Source of the DNA: DASTFY01 sp963769115
GTDB lineage: Bacteria; Actinomycetota; Acidimicrobiia; Acidimicrobiales; Ilumatobacteraceae
Direction of reading: 5' to 3'
DNA length: 64,000 bases
NCBI GenBank assembly: GCA_963769115.1
Contig: CAVYKN010000010.1
Coordinates: forward strand, 248,001 to 312,000
The notes beneath the pieces are model-generated. The model saw only the letters and a list, made by a program, of their open reading frames with translations. It was not told the DNA's origin and did no database searches. This document shows positions 63,377 to 64,000 of the stretch, in pieces. The position numbers were made by a program, and so were the translations under genes. Positions within the stretch are counted from its first letter, which is position 1, and every line of letters begins with the position of its first letter.

Positions 63377-64000
63377 CATCGTCCGCGTTCACCGCGACCG
63401 CACGGTCGGGTTCGGGACGGTGCCGTTCTGGCACGTCGACCGCGCCCCGCCGCTGCGCCCCCCGTCCGGTGGAGCCCGACGCGGTCTACGACATCGCCAT
63501 CGTGGGAGGCGGTTTCACGGGCCTCTGGACGGCGAAGCATCTGCTCGAGCGGGCGCCTGACGCCAGGGTCGCCATCTTCGAAGCGCACGACATCGGCTTC
63601 GGCGCTTCCGGGCACAACACGGGCGTGCTCACGAACTGGATGGGGCACTCCCCGAGTGCGCTCGTGAAGCTCGGTGTCCCGGTGGGCCGGGCCATCCATC
63701 AGGACAGCGGTCCAGGCCGTCCGCGACGTGATCGACTACATCCGGCGCAACGAGATCGATTGCGATCTGGACGAGGTGTCGCTCCTGTACGTGGCGTCGA
63801 ACGCCGCCAACGACCGCCGGATCCGTCGGGACCTCGAAGCCGCGGCGACGCTCGGTGCCGACGTCTACAAGGAGCTCACCGGTGACGAGTTGCGTCGCCG
63901 GATCGCCTCGCCCCGCATGTCGAGCGGGTTCGAGGACACGGTGGCAGCGACCGAGAACCCGGCGAAGCTCGTCCGCGGCTTGGCCGCAGGTCGCCAAGGG
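63373..64000 (+). CDS. FAD-dependent amine oxidoreductase (DAO family), 3' truncated and frameshifted
   Basis: VYDIAIVGGGFTGLWTAKHLLERAPDARVAIFEAHDIGFGASGHNTGVLTNW is the DadA/glycine-oxidase-type FAD site (GxGxxG, acidic strand end, GASG-N-G). The codons before it read in another frame as VGFGTVPFWHVDRAPPLRPP, a normal lead-in, so a compensating pair of shifts lies between 63390 and 63480. Another shift near 63705 leads to VRDVIDYIRRNEIDCDLDEVSLLYVASN. The gene continues beyond the window. Likely substrates are amino acids, sarcosine-like amines or polyamines; a BetI-like TetR nearby is compatible with amine catabolism. Confidence 0.82.

Overview
This 64-kb window is chromosomal DNA from a very GC-rich, free-living actinobacterium. 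The evidence is the strong G/C bias at third codon positions, frequent GTG/TTG starts, the actinobacterial integration host factor (mihF), the PriA homologue with eroded helicase motifs, and the order alaS-ruvX-mltG-aroE-aroC-aroK-aroB-aroQ-efp-nusB-pyrR-pyrB-pyrC-carAB-pyrD-pyrF-mihF-gmk-rpoZ-coaBC-metK-priA, which is familiar from Actinobacteria. An Acidimicrobiia-like lineage is my guess, not something shown by the sequence. I saw no rRNA, tRNA, CRISPR array, insertion sequence, prophage or defence island.

Layout. 1-10.3 kb: end of secF, apt, the (p)ppGpp enzyme rel, two small genes, a divergent HxlR regulator/hydrolase pair, Ku, hisS and aspS. 10.3-13.5 kb: a secreted subtilisin-like protease (broken as sequenced) divergent from rarA. 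13.6-25.3 kb: alaS, ruvX, mltG, the shikimate genes aroE/C/K/B/Q with a small prepilin peptidase, an M24 peptidase fused in frame to AroQ, efp and nusB. 25.3-34.5 kb: a complete UMP pathway (pyrR-pyrB-pyrC-carA-carB-pyrD-pyrF). 34.6-43.7 kb: mihF, gmk, rpoZ, coaBC, metK, priA-like, an RsmC-like methyltransferase, def, fmt, mog and hisG. 43.7-50.9 kb: small genes, infC-rpmI-rplT, a SpoU methyltransferase and pheST. 50.9-58.8 kb: yqgE, then argC-B-D-F-R-H converging on argG. 58.9-64 kb: an accessory-looking tail (thioesterase, Mpg, a flavin-type oxidase, an SDR with an internal deletion, TetR, EamA exporter, VOC protein, FAD oxidoreductase).

Regulation is the most informative part. The pyr leader carries a PyrR-type RNA loop just upstream of the ribosome-binding site, followed by a perfect intrinsic terminator lying inside the pyrR reading frame. 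carA, in the middle of the pyr cluster, and argC, 23 kb away, share a 32-bp palindrome (GCATGGTCA-N14-TGAYCATGC) that is probably the ArgR operator; argR itself is in the arg cluster. Carbamoyl phosphate, needed by both pathways, would thus be controlled by both. A -10-like TANNNT box 6-9 nt before the start codon recurs at about a dozen genes and suggests widespread leaderless transcription. infC appears to start at AUU. The pheST leader can form two mutually exclusive stems.

Data caveat: at least 17 genes, including essential ones (aspS, alaS, mltG, aroE, pyrF, hisG), are interrupted by single-base shifts, nearly all equivalent to one surplus base. They are clustered at 6.6-19.7 kb and 60.4-64 kb. 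I read most of them as sequence errors and give corrected gene extents.
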